Source: Novosphingobium sp. (lineage in GTDB: Bacteria > Pseudomonadota > Alphaproteobacteria > Sphingomonadales > Sphingomonadaceae). From it: a stretch of DNA of 64,000 nt. The notes under the pieces were generated by a model that saw nothing but the letters and a program-made list of their open reading frames with translations, ran no database searches and was not told the origin of the DNA. The position numbers were made by a program, and so were the translations under genes. Shown piece after piece: positions 29,802 to 38,356 of the stretch (position 1 is its first letter; every line of letters begins with the position of its first letter). Where the stretch lies: NCBI GenBank assembly GCA_024236175.1, contig JACKKY010000001.1, positions 124,001 to 188,000 of the forward strand. Direction: 5' to 3'.

Positions 29802-30965
29802 ATGGCGAGATCACAGGCAGTTCCGGTTCAGGTGGGTGCAGACAATGCCCGCTGCGTGCTCGAGCGCATTCGTCTGGGTGCAGGCGTGCACAGCGAGGAC
29901 TGGTTGCAGGGCCTGATCCATGACCATCCGGAGATATTGCCGATAGGCGATATCGAACCGGGATTTGGCGAACTCATCGCAGCGGCACGTGAAGTGCCTT
30001 GCGGGCATGGTTTCGTCGACAATCTCTATGTGACGCCTGGTGGCGACCTGGTGCTGGTCGAGACCAAGCTGTGGCGTAACAGTGAGATGCGACGAGAAGT
30101 GGTCGCACAAGCGCTCGACTATGTCGCGGCTCTTACCTCGATGACCTTCTCAACATTCGAAGCCGCAGTTGGAAAGGGACAGGGCGCACCGGCCAGGCTC
30201 TATGACCTGGTTGCCGGTCATCCCGAGGCAATGGAGGAAGCAGAATTCATCGACGCGGTAACGCTCAACTTGTCACGCGGGCGCATGCTGGTGATTGTGC
30301 TAGGCGATGGCATCCGAACCGAGACCGAGGCTCTGTCCGGGTTGCTGCAAAGCCATGCCGGTGCCCATTTCACTTTTGCCCTGGTTGAGCTTGCAACCTG
30401 GAGGAATTCTGCCGGCGACATCCTGGCTGTGCCCAACACGCTCGCCAGGACTGTCATGATCGAGCGCGGCATCGTGCGTATCGATGGTGGTGTTCCCAAG
30501 GTCGAACCGGTCCCTGCAGAAGTGCGAGCCCGACCGCAGTCCATCAGTTTGGGCACCTTCTGGGACAAGATGGCAGAACGCGATCCGCAATTGCCGCAGG
30601 CCATTCGCGCCTTCCTCGATGCGCTAGAACCGCTGGGCGTCTATCCCGACCTCAAAGCCAGCCTCAACATCAAGGCCGACCTTGCCGATCGCGACAAGCC
30701 GGTCAATTTCGGCTACATCCAGAAGAATGGGCAGTTCTGGCCCAATCCGGCGGCATGGGGACTGCCGGAACATGTCTGGATGCCATACTTTGAAACGCTG
30801 GCATCGCTGGTGGGCGGCACTGTCATCAACGAGCCCAACAATACGTTCGTTGCCGTCAACGGTCGGTCCGCGCCTCGCATCGAGCAGCTGCTACCAAAGC
30901 ATCAGGCAACATGGGTCGCGGCAATCGAGAAGGTCTTGCGTTCGCTGAGTGTCGACCAGGGCTAA
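29802..30965 (+). CDS. RecB-like PD-(D/E)XK nuclease-domain protein
   Basis: 387 residues from ATG 29802. The N-terminal part carries a recognisable PD-(D/E)XK core: VDNLYV (D73), LVLVETK (E87, K89), and VAQALDY (Q103 and Y107), the QxxxY motif of RecB/Cas4-type nucleases. The region after residue 130 has alternating strands and helices (GRMLVIVLGDGI, THFALVELATWR-like) and is not recognised; the last 120 residues (FWDKMAERDPQLPQAIRAFL and on) look like an added nucleic-acid or regulatory domain. Similar proteins are usually labelled hypothetical. The divergent XRE gene suggests controlled expression, as in restriction or defence modules. The function is open. Confidence 0.65.
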   Translation: MARSQAVPVQVGADNARCVLERIRLGAGVHSEDWLQGLIHDHPEILPIGDIEPGFGELIAAAREVPCGHGFVDNLYVTPGGDLVLVETKLWRNSEMRREVVAQALDYVAALTSMTFSTFEAAVGKGQGAPARLYDLVAGHPEAMEEAEFIDAVTLNLSRGRMLVIVLGDGIRTETEALSGLLQSHAGAHFTFALVELATWRNSAGDILAVPNTLARTVMIERGIVRIDGGVPKVEPVPAEVRARPQSISLGTFWDKMAERDPQLPQAIRAFLDALEPLGVYPDLKASLNIKADLADRDKPVNFGYIQKNGQFWPNPAAWGLPEHVWMPYFETLASLVGGTVINEPNNTFVAVNGRSAPRIEQLLPKHQATWVAAIEKVLRSLSVDQG

Positions 30966-31316
30966 GTCGGGTCGCTGTCCCTAGGCCGCGTGGACAAAAT
31001 CCAACGTTGCAGAGTGGTAGCTGACCGCCACTACGTGCCAAGAGCGAACTGACCGGACACGTAGACAAATCGGGCATCACGCAATCACTGAACAGCCGTC
31101 TGCTTTGCGCCTTGTATCGGTCATTGATGTCGTCTCGGTGGTTGCCCGAAAACGGACATCGGATCGAATATGATCGAAAGGCTGCAATGTTGGACAGTCC
31201 GGAACGTCAGGTTTTGGCAACAAGAAGCGATGAGCAGACGTTGGCTCAGGACGCCCGCAAGCGGCTCGAAGACTGCGACGGGCGAATGCCCCGATTCCGG
31301 GTTGACCGGAACACCC
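30966..31316. other. Gene-free tract carrying one copy of a 22-bp repeat
   Basis: 351 bp without a supported gene, between the convergent nuclease and LLM oxidoreductase genes. It contains CTAGGCCGCGTGGACAAA at 30981-30998, part of a 22-bp sequence present in inverted orientation at 58722-58743. The rest looks like degenerate intergenic sequence. Confidence 0.5.
30981..31002 (+). repeat. 22-bp inverted-orientation repeat, left copy
   Basis: Matches the reverse complement of 58722-58743 at 21 of 22 positions (shared core CTAGGCCGCGTGGACAAA). Both copies are intergenic and lie just outside the two catabolic islands. Confidence 0.6.
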
Positions 31317-32336
31317 TCATCCCCGCAGATGAGGCAGCACGTTTTCGGCGATGTAGCCGATCCGCCGATTGCCTGCGGATACGTCCTCGCCCGGCAGCTG
31401 CGCCCAAAAATGGATGTCGCAGATCCTGGGATAGCGGGCGATGAGCGCACTCAGTTGCTCGACCGCCGTGGGGGCGTCCCACATCTCGTACAAGCCTCCC
31501 TCGAGCGCCGAGTCGGCGTCGGCGAACAGCGGAACCTGGTCGGGCGGACCGAACGCCCCCCAGCGGATATATTCGTTGGCCTGGTAGAGGGCGTGCGGCC
31601 CGATGCGCGCCGCTTCCGCTTCGGGATCGTCCGATATGATCGCCCAGCAGCCGAGCACGATGCGGCCGTCCTGCGGCGACTTGCCTTGCCGCTCGAGCGC
31701 TTCGACATAGGTGTCGAGGCCGATGCCGCCGGTCGAGAGGAAGCCGTCGCCGATGCGCGCTGCCCGCTCGATCGCGGGTTCGGCCATTCCGCCGATCAGC
31801 AGCGCGGGTGCGGTCTCGGGCGCCGGGGTGATCGGCAGCGCGCCGAGGGAGAAACGCCGGCCCGAGAATTCGACCGGCTCGCCGCTCCATCCCCGGCGGA
31901 TGATCTCGCAGGCTTCCTCGATTAGGCTGGGCCGGTGCTTAAGGCTGCGCCCGAATGCCGCGAATTCCTCTTCCTTGTAGCCGATGCCGACGCCAAGGTC
32001 GAAGCGCCCGCGGGTCAGCAGCGAGAGGGTTGCGGCATCCTCGGCGATGCGCACCGGATCGTGCAGCGGCAGGACGATCAGGTTGGTACCGATCCGCATC
32101 CGCGTCGTGCGCGCGCCGATCGCCGCGGCGATCACCAGCGGCGAAGGCGTGTAGCCGTCCTCGCAGAAATGATGCTCGGTAAGCCAGACGGAATCGAAGC
32201 CGAGCTGTTCGGCATGGACGATCTGGTCGAGATAGCCCTCGTACATCCGCCCGAACGGCTTGCGCCACTGTGGCGGGTTCCTGAAATCGTACCACAGCCC
32301 GAAGTTCACGCGATTTGCCATGCGACCCTCGCTCAT
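31317..32336 (-). CDS. LLM-class (luciferase-like) flavin oxidoreductase
   Basis: 339 residues of the bacterial-luciferase TIM-barrel family: NFGLWYDFRNPPQW at the start, FDSVWLTEHHFCEDGYTPSP, TTRMRIGTNLIVLPLHDPVRIAED, GRFDLGVGIGYKEEEF and PALLIGGMAEPAIERAARIGDG. These enzymes use reduced flavin (FMNH2 or F420) to oxidise or reduce small substrates; some are type II Baeyer-Villiger enzymes. ATG 32336 is taken as start because it overlaps the hydrolase stop (ATGA); a second ATG at 32321 also fits. Last gene of the leftward operon of the TetR-controlled island. Confidence 0.85.
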   Translation of the reverse strand: MSEGRMANRVNFGLWYDFRNPPQWRKPFGRMYEGYLDQIVHAEQLGFDSVWLTEHHFCEDGYTPSPLVIAAAIGARTTRMRIGTNLIVLPLHDPVRIAEDAATLSLLTRGRFDLGVGIGYKEEEFAAFGRSLKHRPSLIEEACEIIRRGWSGEPVEFSGRRFSLGALPITPAPETAPALLIGGMAEPAIERAARIGDGFLSTGGIGLDTYVEALERQGKSPQDGRIVLGCWAIISDDPEAEAARIGPHALYQANEYIRWGAFGPPDQVPLFADADSALEGGLYEMWDAPTAVEQLSALIARYPRICDIHFWAQLPGEDVSAGNRRIGYIAENVLPHLRG

Positions 32337-33136
32337 TCCAGCCCGGCGAGGAAGCCCAGAACCGCCTCGCAATAGCGCTCGTACTCCTCGAACATCGGGC
32401 CGTGGCCGCAGCCTTCAAAGCGCAGCAGCGACCCCTGCCGCGCCGTCGCGGCGGCGAACTCGCCGATGCCGGGCGGCGTGAAGACATCCTCGCTGCCGGT
32501 GATCGAAAGCAGCGGGACGTCGAGCTCGGCGAGGATGGCGCGCTGGTCGAGCGTGGCGAGATCGCCGAGGCTGCGGTCGGCGCCCGGCGCGGCCTGCATG
32601 AAGATCGAATGCATCCAGCCGATCGCGGCTTCGCCGACCGGCTTCGCGCATACCGCGCGGGCAATGCCGTCGAAGAAGGTGGCGCGATCGGGCCGGATCG
32701 CCGCCACCGTGGCGCGCACGTCATCGGCAGTGCCGCCATGGGGGAAACCTTCGGCCCGGGTGTAGCGCGGGCTCGCGCCGCAGGTCAGCACCAGCCCCTT
32801 GCAACGCGCGCCCAGCCGGTGCGCCGCTTCGGTCGCCACCGCGCCGCCGAGCGACCAGCCGTTGACCGCGACGCGTTTGCAAGCCAGCCGTTCGACCAGC
32901 GCGACCGCATCTCCGGCCAGCGCGGAAATCGAATAGTCGTCGAAGTCCTTGTCCGATCCGCCGCAGCCGCGCTGGTCGAAGGCGATGACCTCGTGCCCAG
33001 CTTCGAGCAGCACGGAGAGCGTCGAATCCCAGACCCTTGTGCTCATCGCCCAGGCATGGATCAGCAAAACCGGGAGCTTCGGCCCCGCGTGGTGCTCATA
33101 GTAGATGCGTCCCGAGCCGGTCTCGAGATAGGCCAT
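32333..33136 (-). CDS. Alpha/beta hydrolase
   Basis: 267 residues from ATG 33136, with AGGAG eight bases upstream. The fold is clear: LPVLLIHAWAMSTRVWD (oxyanion region, HA in place of HG), VIAFDQRGCGGSDK, nucleophile elbow NGWSLGGA with Ser95, Asp in LSITGSEDVF and His in EGCGHGPMFEEY. It resembles 3-oxoadipate enol-lactonase and other C-C or lactone hydrolases. Next to a Baeyer-Villiger monooxygenase in the same island, opening of the lactone product is the likeliest role; this is inference. The stop overlaps the LLM oxidoreductase start by 4 bp; the SnoaL-like gene lies 29 bp upstream. Confidence 0.87.
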   Translation of the reverse strand: MAYLETGSGRIYYEHHAGPKLPVLLIHAWAMSTRVWDSTLSVLLEAGHEVIAFDQRGCGGSDKDFDDYSISALAGDAVALVERLACKRVAVNGWSLGGAVATEAAHRLGARCKGLVLTCGASPRYTRAEGFPHGGTADDVRATVAAIRPDRATFFDGIARAVCAKPVGEAAIGWMHSIFMQAAPGADRSLGDLATLDQRAILAELDVPLLSITGSEDVFTPPGIGEFAAATARQGSLLRFEGCGHGPMFEEYERYCEAVLGFLAGLE

Positions 33137-33165
33137 GGCGCCACTCCTCTCCTTGGCCCGCGGCT

Positions 33166-33627
33166 TTATACCGGGGCTTCGAGCTTGATCCCGACGAGCG
33201 GGCTGAAATGATGCATCGTCACGTCGCGGCGGGCAATCTTCCAGATGCCGTCCCGGCGTTCGAATGTGTCCCGGTAGGTCGCCGCGACCGTCTGCGCCTG
33301 GCCGTCGCTGGTCGTGCCGATGCAATCGACGTCGGACACGCCCCTCGCGTGATCGAGGTCGGTGAAGTCGACACGCAGGTTGGTGGTGCAATGCGTCGAT
33401 TGCAGCCAGGCCGGCCAGAGTATGTCCTTGACCGCCTCGTCGATGCCGGCGTGTCCGTCGAAACGCCCGAACGGCGGGCCGATGTCCCAGACGCAGTCTT
33501 CCCACCAGATGGCGAGGAAGCGGTCGAAGTCGCGCTTGTCGAAGCCGTGGCAATAGTCGCTGACGAGGTCGAGCATCGCGAAGCGGCTTTCGAGCCGGTC
33601 GATGCGCTGAAGGAGAGCTTCGGTCAC
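33166..33627 (-). CDS. SnoaL-like / NTF2-fold protein
   Basis: 153 residues from a GTG at 33627 with GGAGG five bases upstream; the GTG overlaps the dehydrogenase stop (GTGA). The pattern LQRIDRLESRFAMLDLVSDYCHGFDKRDFDRFLAIWWEDCVWDI is the usual start of a SnoaL_4 domain (shown here in part: DLVSDYCHGFDKRD), then VAATYRDTFERRDGIWKIARRDV forms the sheet. Such cone-shaped domains act as isomerases, dehydratases or small subunits of ring oxygenases. No Rieske alpha subunit belongs to this operon, so a dehydratase or isomerase role is more plausible. Confidence 0.82.
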   Translation of the reverse strand: MTEALLQRIDRLESRFAMLDLVSDYCHGFDKRDFDRFLAIWWEDCVWDIGPPFGRFDGHAGIDEAVKDILWPAWLQSTHCTTNLRVDFTDLDHARGVSDVDCIGTTSDGQAQTVAATYRDTFERRDGIWKIARRDVTMHHFSPLVGIKLEAPV

Positions 33628-34937
33628 AATGCCTCCTGAGTCTCGAGAACCTGCGCGAACTTGCGCAGCGCGGCTTCCCGCGCGGTCGGGACGTGATAGG
33701 TCGGGAACACTCCCGGCGAAGGCTCGACATGGCGCAGCACGTCGCGCGCGACCGAGACCTTGTGGACCTCGGTCGGACCGTCGACGATTCCCATCTCGGG
33801 AACATATTGCCACATGTCCATCAGCGGGGTTTCGTTCGACATCCCGAGCGATCCGTGGAGGTGCAGCGCGCGGTAGACGACGTCCTTGAGCACGCCGGGC
33901 ATCGCCGCCTTCACCGCCGAAATCTCGCGCCGGACCGCCCGGCTGTAGCCCTGGTCGCGGTCGAGCAGCCAGGCGGCATAGAGCACATGCAGCCGGAACT
34001 GCAGGATCTGCGTATAGCTGTCGGCGATCTTCTCCTGCACCATCTGCTTGTCGGCGAGCCGCTCGCCCTTGGTCCGCCGGCTGACGACGCGCTCGCACAT
34101 CATGTCGAGCGCCTTGGACAGCATGCCGACGGTGCGCATGGCATGATGGATGCGCCCTCCGCCGAGCCGCGACTGGGCGACCTTGAAGCCCTCGCCCACC
34201 GGGCCCAGCGCGTTGGCGGCGGGAACCCGGCAGCCCGAAAAGCGGATGTAACCGTGAACGCCCGAACCGATCTCGTCCCTGGGGCCGACCGCGGTGTTGC
34301 GCACGATTTCCATTCCCGGCGTCGGATTGGGCACGATCAGCATCGTCGAACCCTCATGCACCGCGACGTCGGGATCGGTGATGGCCATGACGATCAGGAA
34401 CTCGGCGACGCAGGCATGGCTGGCGAACCATTTTTCGCCGTCGATCACCCATTCGTCGCCGTCGCGCCGGGCAAGGCAGGTGAATTCCCCGGGATCGGAA
34501 CCGGCCTGCGGCTCGGTCATCGAATAGCAGCTGACGATATCGCCATCGAGCAGCGGCTGGAGGTATCGCGCCTTCTGGTCGTCCGTGCCGAAGCGCGCGA
34601 GGATTTCCGCGTTCCCGGTATCGGGCGCCTGGGTGCCGAAGACGACCGGGGCAAAGCGGCTGCGTCCGAGGATCTCGTTCATCAGGCCGAGCTTGACCTG
34701 CCCGAAGCCCTTGCCGCCGAGCTCGGGACCGAGGTGGCAGGCCCACAAGCCGCGGCGCTTCACGACCTGCTGGAGCGGCCTGATGATCGGCCTTGCGGCT
34801 CCGTGCGGATCGAACGGATCGGCCGGGCCCCGGAACACGAGGTCGAGCGGCTCGACCTCCTCGCGCACGAATTCGCGCATCCAGTCCAGCTCGGCCTGGA
34901 ATTCCGGTTCCGTGGAAAAGTCCCAGCTCATCGTCAT
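33624..34937 (-). CDS. Acyl-CoA dehydrogenase, ACAD10/11-like
   Basis: 437 residues from ATG 34937 (GGAG five bases upstream). The start MTMSWDFSTEPEFQ and LDWMREFVREEVEPLDL resemble the dehydrogenase part of ACAD10/ACAD11-type proteins. FAD and substrate motifs follow: CYSMTEPQAGSDPGEFTC, VIDGEKWFASHA, and the terminal HGSLGMSNETPL. At the usual YEGT catalytic-base position the chain reads VDGPTEVHK, so Glu is replaced by Asp, as I recall for ACAD10/11-type enzymes. In ACAD11 and LvaC-type systems such enzymes work with an APH-fold kinase on phosphorylated hydroxyacyl-CoA. Two such kinases are encoded in this island. Confidence 0.85.
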   Translation of the reverse strand: MTMSWDFSTEPEFQAELDWMREFVREEVEPLDLVFRGPADPFDPHGAARPIIRPLQQVVKRRGLWACHLGPELGGKGFGQVKLGLMNEILGRSRFAPVVFGTQAPDTGNAEILARFGTDDQKARYLQPLLDGDIVSCYSMTEPQAGSDPGEFTCLARRDGDEWVIDGEKWFASHACVAEFLIVMAITDPDVAVHEGSTMLIVPNPTPGMEIVRNTAVGPRDEIGSGVHGYIRFSGCRVPAANALGPVGEGFKVAQSRLGGGRIHHAMRTVGMLSKALDMMCERVVSRRTKGERLADKQMVQEKIADSYTQILQFRLHVLYAAWLLDRDQGYSRAVRREISAVKAAMPGVLKDVVYRALHLHGSLGMSNETPLMDMWQYVPEMGIVDGPTEVHKVSVARDVLRHVEPSPGVFPTYHVPTAREAALRKFAQVLETQEAL

Positions 34938-34956
34938 TATGCTCCGATTGCGGTTT

Positions 34957-35709
34957 TCAGCATGCGGCGTACCAGCCGCCGTCGATCCACAGCTCAGCGC
35001 CCGAGACGTATTTCGCCTCGTCCGAAGCGAGATAGAGGGAGCCGTGCGCGATATCCATCGGGTCGCCGACGTCGCCCATCGGTATTCCCGCCTTGATCGC
35101 CGCATCCTGCTCGGGCGTGATGTCCGCCAGGATTGGCGTCCTGATCTGGCCTGGGAAAATCGTGTTCACCCGGATTCCGCGCTTCGCGAACTCGAGCGCG
35201 GCGCCCTTGCTCATGACGCGCACCGCGGCCTTGGAGGCATGATAGCTGATCGCATCGGGGCTGCCGATGAGACCGAACAGCGACGAGATATTGACGATCG
35301 CGGCATTTCCCGACTTGAGCAGTTCGGGCACCGCCGTCTTCATTCCCAGGAACACCCCGGTCTGATTGACCGCGATCATCTGCGACCAGCCCTGTTCAGT
35401 CTCGGCTTCGACGCCGCCCGGATGGAAGATGCCGGCATTGTTCACCAGGGTGGTGAGGCCGCCGAATTCGGAAACGACCTGCGACACCGCCGCCTGCCAG
35501 CTTGCGGCGTCGGTGACGTCGAGCCGCACGAATCGCGCCTCTCCGCCCTCGGCCCTGATCGCGTCGACGGTTTGCGCTCCCAGTTCTTCCTGGAGATCAC
35601 CGATGAAGACTCGCGCGCCCTCGCGGGCATAGAGCGTGGCCTGGGCCGCGCCCAGCCCGCTCGCGCCGCCCGAAATGAGAGCAATCTTGCCCGCCAACCG
35701 ATCTGCCAA
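34957..35709 (-). CDS. Short-chain dehydrogenase/reductase
   Basis: 250 residues, typical SDR length, from a TTG at 35709 with GGGAGAG six bases upstream; the frame extends further up but through operator DNA and gives an unlikely N-terminus. Motifs: ISGGASGLGAAQ for the nucleotide, NNAGIF, NISSLFGLIG with the catalytic Ser, and YHASKAA for Tyr/Lys. Asp after the second strand (FIGDLQ) predicts NAD over NADP. It should oxidise a secondary alcohol to the ketone, perhaps the step before the Baeyer-Villiger oxidation. First gene of the leftward operon. Confidence 0.88.
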   Translation of the reverse strand: MADRLAGKIALISGGASGLGAAQATLYAREGARVFIGDLQEELGAQTVDAIRAEGGEARFVRLDVTDAASWQAAVSQVVSEFGGLTTLVNNAGIFHPGGVEAETEQGWSQMIAVNQTGVFLGMKTAVPELLKSGNAAIVNISSLFGLIGSPDAISYHASKAAVRVMSKGAALEFAKRGIRVNTIFPGQIRTPILADITPEQDAAIKAGIPMGDVGDPMDIAHGSLYLASDEAKYVSGAELWIDGGWYAAC

Positions 35710-35730
35710 AGCCCGCTCTCCCGCAACGTT

Positions 35731-35785
35731 CGAACTTCCGAATAAACACTTGTTAGGCAAAAGCAAGTGTTTATTCGGAAGTTCG
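35731..35785. repeat. 22-bp perfect inverted repeat with 11-base loop
   Basis: The arm 35731-35752 (starting CGAACTTCCGAATAAACA) pairs without mismatch with 35764-35785. It lies 22 bp upstream of the SDR TTG start and overlaps the first 17-bp operator-like motif. It may act as a tandem operator or, in RNA, as a leader hairpin. Confidence 0.7.
35750..35766 (+). promoter_or_regulatory. 17-bp operator-like motif, copy 1
   Basis: TTGTTAGGCAAAAGCAA; 13 of 17 positions match copy 3 (42434-42450). Consensus of the three copies: TTGYTWG-n4-AAGCAA. It lies in the loop region of the large inverted repeat. Confidence 0.45.
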
Positions 35786-35888
35786 GAGTTCTCACTGATT
35801 GGCGCCGGAGACCAAGTAAAATATAGATATTTCAGCCGCATGTATGGAGCGACGGACGGTAGTGAAACGGGCGGATCGGAAAAATTAG

Positions 35889-35905
35889 TTGCTTGCGCCA
35901 AGCAA
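35889..35905 (+). promoter_or_regulatory. 17-bp operator-like motif, copy 2
   Basis: TTGCTTGCGCCAAGCAA, a perfect palindrome with 7-bp arms around CGC. Its flank AATAGATTA resembles the AATAAATTA flank of copy 3. It is upstream of the TonB receptor gene. Confidence 0.55.
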
Positions 35906-36064
35906 ATAGATTAGCGAATCATCCCAGTGGCGGAAGGATGGGGGCGACTCAGCTCGCGGCTTTCGCCCAAATCCGCCTGCCCGCCACGGGCCGGCGGCAA
36001 GAAATGGTTCGGATACCCCTACGGGAATCGCATTGGCCAATCGGGCCACTTCGGGAGGAACGCC

Positions 36065-38347
36065 ATGACTGGATCGAGGTTTTATAGTTTCCGTGCAGCC
36101 TCCGCCGCCGGATCGGCAATGGCATTATGCCTGTCGGCGCACGCTGCCTATGCGCAAGAGGCCGGGACCACGGGCGAGCCCAGGTACGGTCTCGAGGAAA
36201 TCACGGTCACGGCCCGCAAGCGCGTCGAACCGATGCAGGACGTGCCGGCGGCGATCAGCGCGCTTTCGGCCGGCGAGCTCGCGCGGCGCTTCGATTCCGA
36301 CGTTCGCGACTTTGCCGACTCATCACCCAACATCGTCATCGACGATACCCAGCAGGGCCCCGGCGGCGTCGCCGCAATCTACATTCGCGGCATCGGCGTC
36401 GCGGATGTCGAGAAGTCGGTCGATCCCGCAGTCGGCGTGGTCTTCGACGACGTCTACATCGGCCAGAGTTCCGGCAGCCTGCTGAAGGCAATCGACATCG
36501 ACCGTGTCGAGGTGTTGCGCGGCCCGCAAGGAACCCTGTTCGGCCGCAACGCGACGGGCGGCGTCATCAATCTCGCACGCTCCCGCCCGACTTACGACCC
36601 GACCGGAAAGGCAAGGGTCACCTACGCACGCTTCGATTCATGGAAGATCGAAGGCGTCGCCAGCACCGGGCTTTCCGACAAGATCGCGGTCAAGGTCAGC
36701 GGCGCCTGGGAAAAATCGGACGGATATTTCCACAACGCGTTCTACGACCAGCCGGGCCAGCGTTCGGAATTCTTCGCGGTCGCTGGAGCATTGCTGTTCG
36801 AGCCGACCGACAATCTCGACATCCAGCTGAGCTACGACCATCAGGAAACCGACCAGGATCCGCCTCAGCTGGTGGCGGTGAACAAGCCGACCGACCTGTT
36901 CTGCGCAGCCTATAACCAGTGCTCGCCCTCGCCCGGCGTGCCAACCTCGGGCGGCCGCTACATCAGCATCTCCGACGGACCGCTGCAGAAAAACGCCTCC
37001 TTCAAGTTCGACATGGCGATCGCCAAGGCGTCCTACGAATTCGGCGCGGATATGCAGTTCGATTACATATTCGGCTGGCTCAAGACCGACGAAAAGATCA
37101 CCCAGGACTTCGACGCCGCGCCGTTCACGCTCTACCATACCGACCGGCCGGCGCGCTGGCGGCAGACGACCAACGAGCTGCGGCTCACCAAGGGCGGCTC
37201 GGGTCCGCTGACATTCGTGCTCGGCGCATACTTCTGGGATTCGCGCTATACGATCAATCTCAAGAACTACATCGGCTTTGCCGGGGCGCCGCTGCTGACG
37301 AGCGCTCAGGACGTGACCCAGACGAACAAGTCCTACGCGGCTTACGGCGAAGCCGACTACGACCTGACGGACAAGCTGACTCTCACGGTCGGCGCGCGCT
37401 ACACCCACGACAAGAAGACGAGCCTCGTCAACGACCGCACCATCTTCATCTACGACAGCCTGGTAGAGGCCAACCCGATCGTGACGATCGAGCCGAGCCT
37501 TGCCGGCGGCCAGATCGTGATGACTTCGCCGGTGAAGAAGAGCTGGTCGAAATTCACTCCGCGAGTTTCGCTCAGCTATGATTTCACCACCGACGTGATG
37601 GCCTATGTGCTGTGGTCGCGAGGCTATCGCGGCGGCGGCTTCAACGGACGGCCCTCGACGATCGGCGCGGCGACGATCCCCTACGATCCCGAAACGCTCG
37701 ACAATTACGAGATCGGCTTCAAGTCCGAATTCGCCAACGGGCGGGTGCGGCTGAACGGCGCGGTCTTCCTGATGAAATACAAGGACCAGCAGCAGGATCT
37801 CGACGTCCCGGCACCGGGAACCTCGACCGGACGCGAAAACCGGACGATCAATGCATCGTCGGCCGAATTCAAGGGCGTCGAGCTCGACCTTACCGCGCAG
37901 CTGACCGAAAACCTTAGGATCAACGGCAACCTCGGCTACCTCGACGCCAAGTACAAGAACTTCGTCGGCGACATCTACAGCACCGGCACGCCCGTGGATG
38001 CGACCTTCCTCAAGATCCGGCGTGCGCCGAAATGGACGTGGAATCTCGGAGCGACCTACGAAACCGAGATCGGCCCCGATGCCTCCGCCTGGGTCACCGG
38101 CGACGTCCATTACATCGGGCCGCACGAGATCACCTTCCTCAACAATCCCAATCTGAGGAACGGCGGGCAGTATCTGATCGACGCATCGCTGAACGTGAAG
38201 TTGAACAACACGACGGTCAGCGTGTTCGGCAAGAATCTCACCAACGAGAAGGGCTGGACCATCGGCTACGACGTGCAGGGCATCTGGAGCTACGGCGCTC
38301 CCCGCCCCCGCCGTACCTATGGCGTCGCCGTGACGCAGACCTTCTAG
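36065..38347 (+). CDS. TonB-dependent outer-membrane receptor
   Basis: 760 residues from ATG 36065, with GGAGGAA four bases upstream. A signal peptide (ALCLSAHAAYAQ) is followed by the TonB-box region EEITVTARKRVEP, the plug (DVPAAISALSAGEL, DIDRVEVLRGPQGTLFGRNATGG) and a barrel ending with RRTYGVAVTQTF. The LRGPQGTLFGRNATGG plug segment is typical of the large sphingomonad receptor subgroup. It probably imports the hydrophobic or scarce substrate of this island. First gene of the rightward arm. Confidence 0.92.
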   Translation: MTGSRFYSFRAASAAGSAMALCLSAHAAYAQEAGTTGEPRYGLEEITVTARKRVEPMQDVPAAISALSAGELARRFDSDVRDFADSSPNIVIDDTQQGPGGVAAIYIRGIGVADVEKSVDPAVGVVFDDVYIGQSSGSLLKAIDIDRVEVLRGPQGTLFGRNATGGVINLARSRPTYDPTGKARVTYARFDSWKIEGVASTGLSDKIAVKVSGAWEKSDGYFHNAFYDQPGQRSEFFAVAGALLFEPTDNLDIQLSYDHQETDQDPPQLVAVNKPTDLFCAAYNQCSPSPGVPTSGGRYISISDGPLQKNASFKFDMAIAKASYEFGADMQFDYIFGWLKTDEKITQDFDAAPFTLYHTDRPARWRQTTNELRLTKGGSGPLTFVLGAYFWDSRYTINLKNYIGFAGAPLLTSAQDVTQTNKSYAAYGEADYDLTDKLTLTVGARYTHDKKTSLVNDRTIFIYDSLVEANPIVTIEPSLAGGQIVMTSPVKKSWSKFTPRVSLSYDFTTDVMAYVLWSRGYRGGGFNGRPSTIGAATIPYDPETLDNYEIGFKSEFANGRVRLNGAVFLMKYKDQQQDLDVPAPGTSTGRENRTINASSAEFKGVELDLTAQLTENLRINGNLGYLDAKYKNFVGDIYSTGTPVDATFLKIRRAPKWTWNLGATYETEIGPDASAWVTGDVHYIGPHEITFLNNPNLRNGGQYLIDASLNVKLNNTTVSVFGKNLTNEKGWTIGYDVQGIWSYGAPRPRRTYGVAVTQTF

Positions 38348-38356
38348 GCAGGTTCA

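Larger units (their letters stand above)
35710..36064. promoter_or_regulatory. Divergent promoter of the TetR-controlled island
   Basis: 355 bp between the leftward SDR operon and the rightward TonB receptor gene. It contains a 22-bp perfect inverted repeat (35731-35785) and two copies of a 17-bp motif (35750-35766 and 35889-35905). The third copy lies upstream of the racemase gene. It is the obvious control region of both arms. Confidence 0.6.

Noticed and set aside
33693..35096. A 467-codon open frame on the plus strand
   Set aside because: Antisense to the acyl-CoA dehydrogenase with intact FAD motifs.
36638..38125. A 495-codon open frame on the minus strand
   Set aside because: Antisense shadow of the TonB receptor barrel; no recognisable motif.
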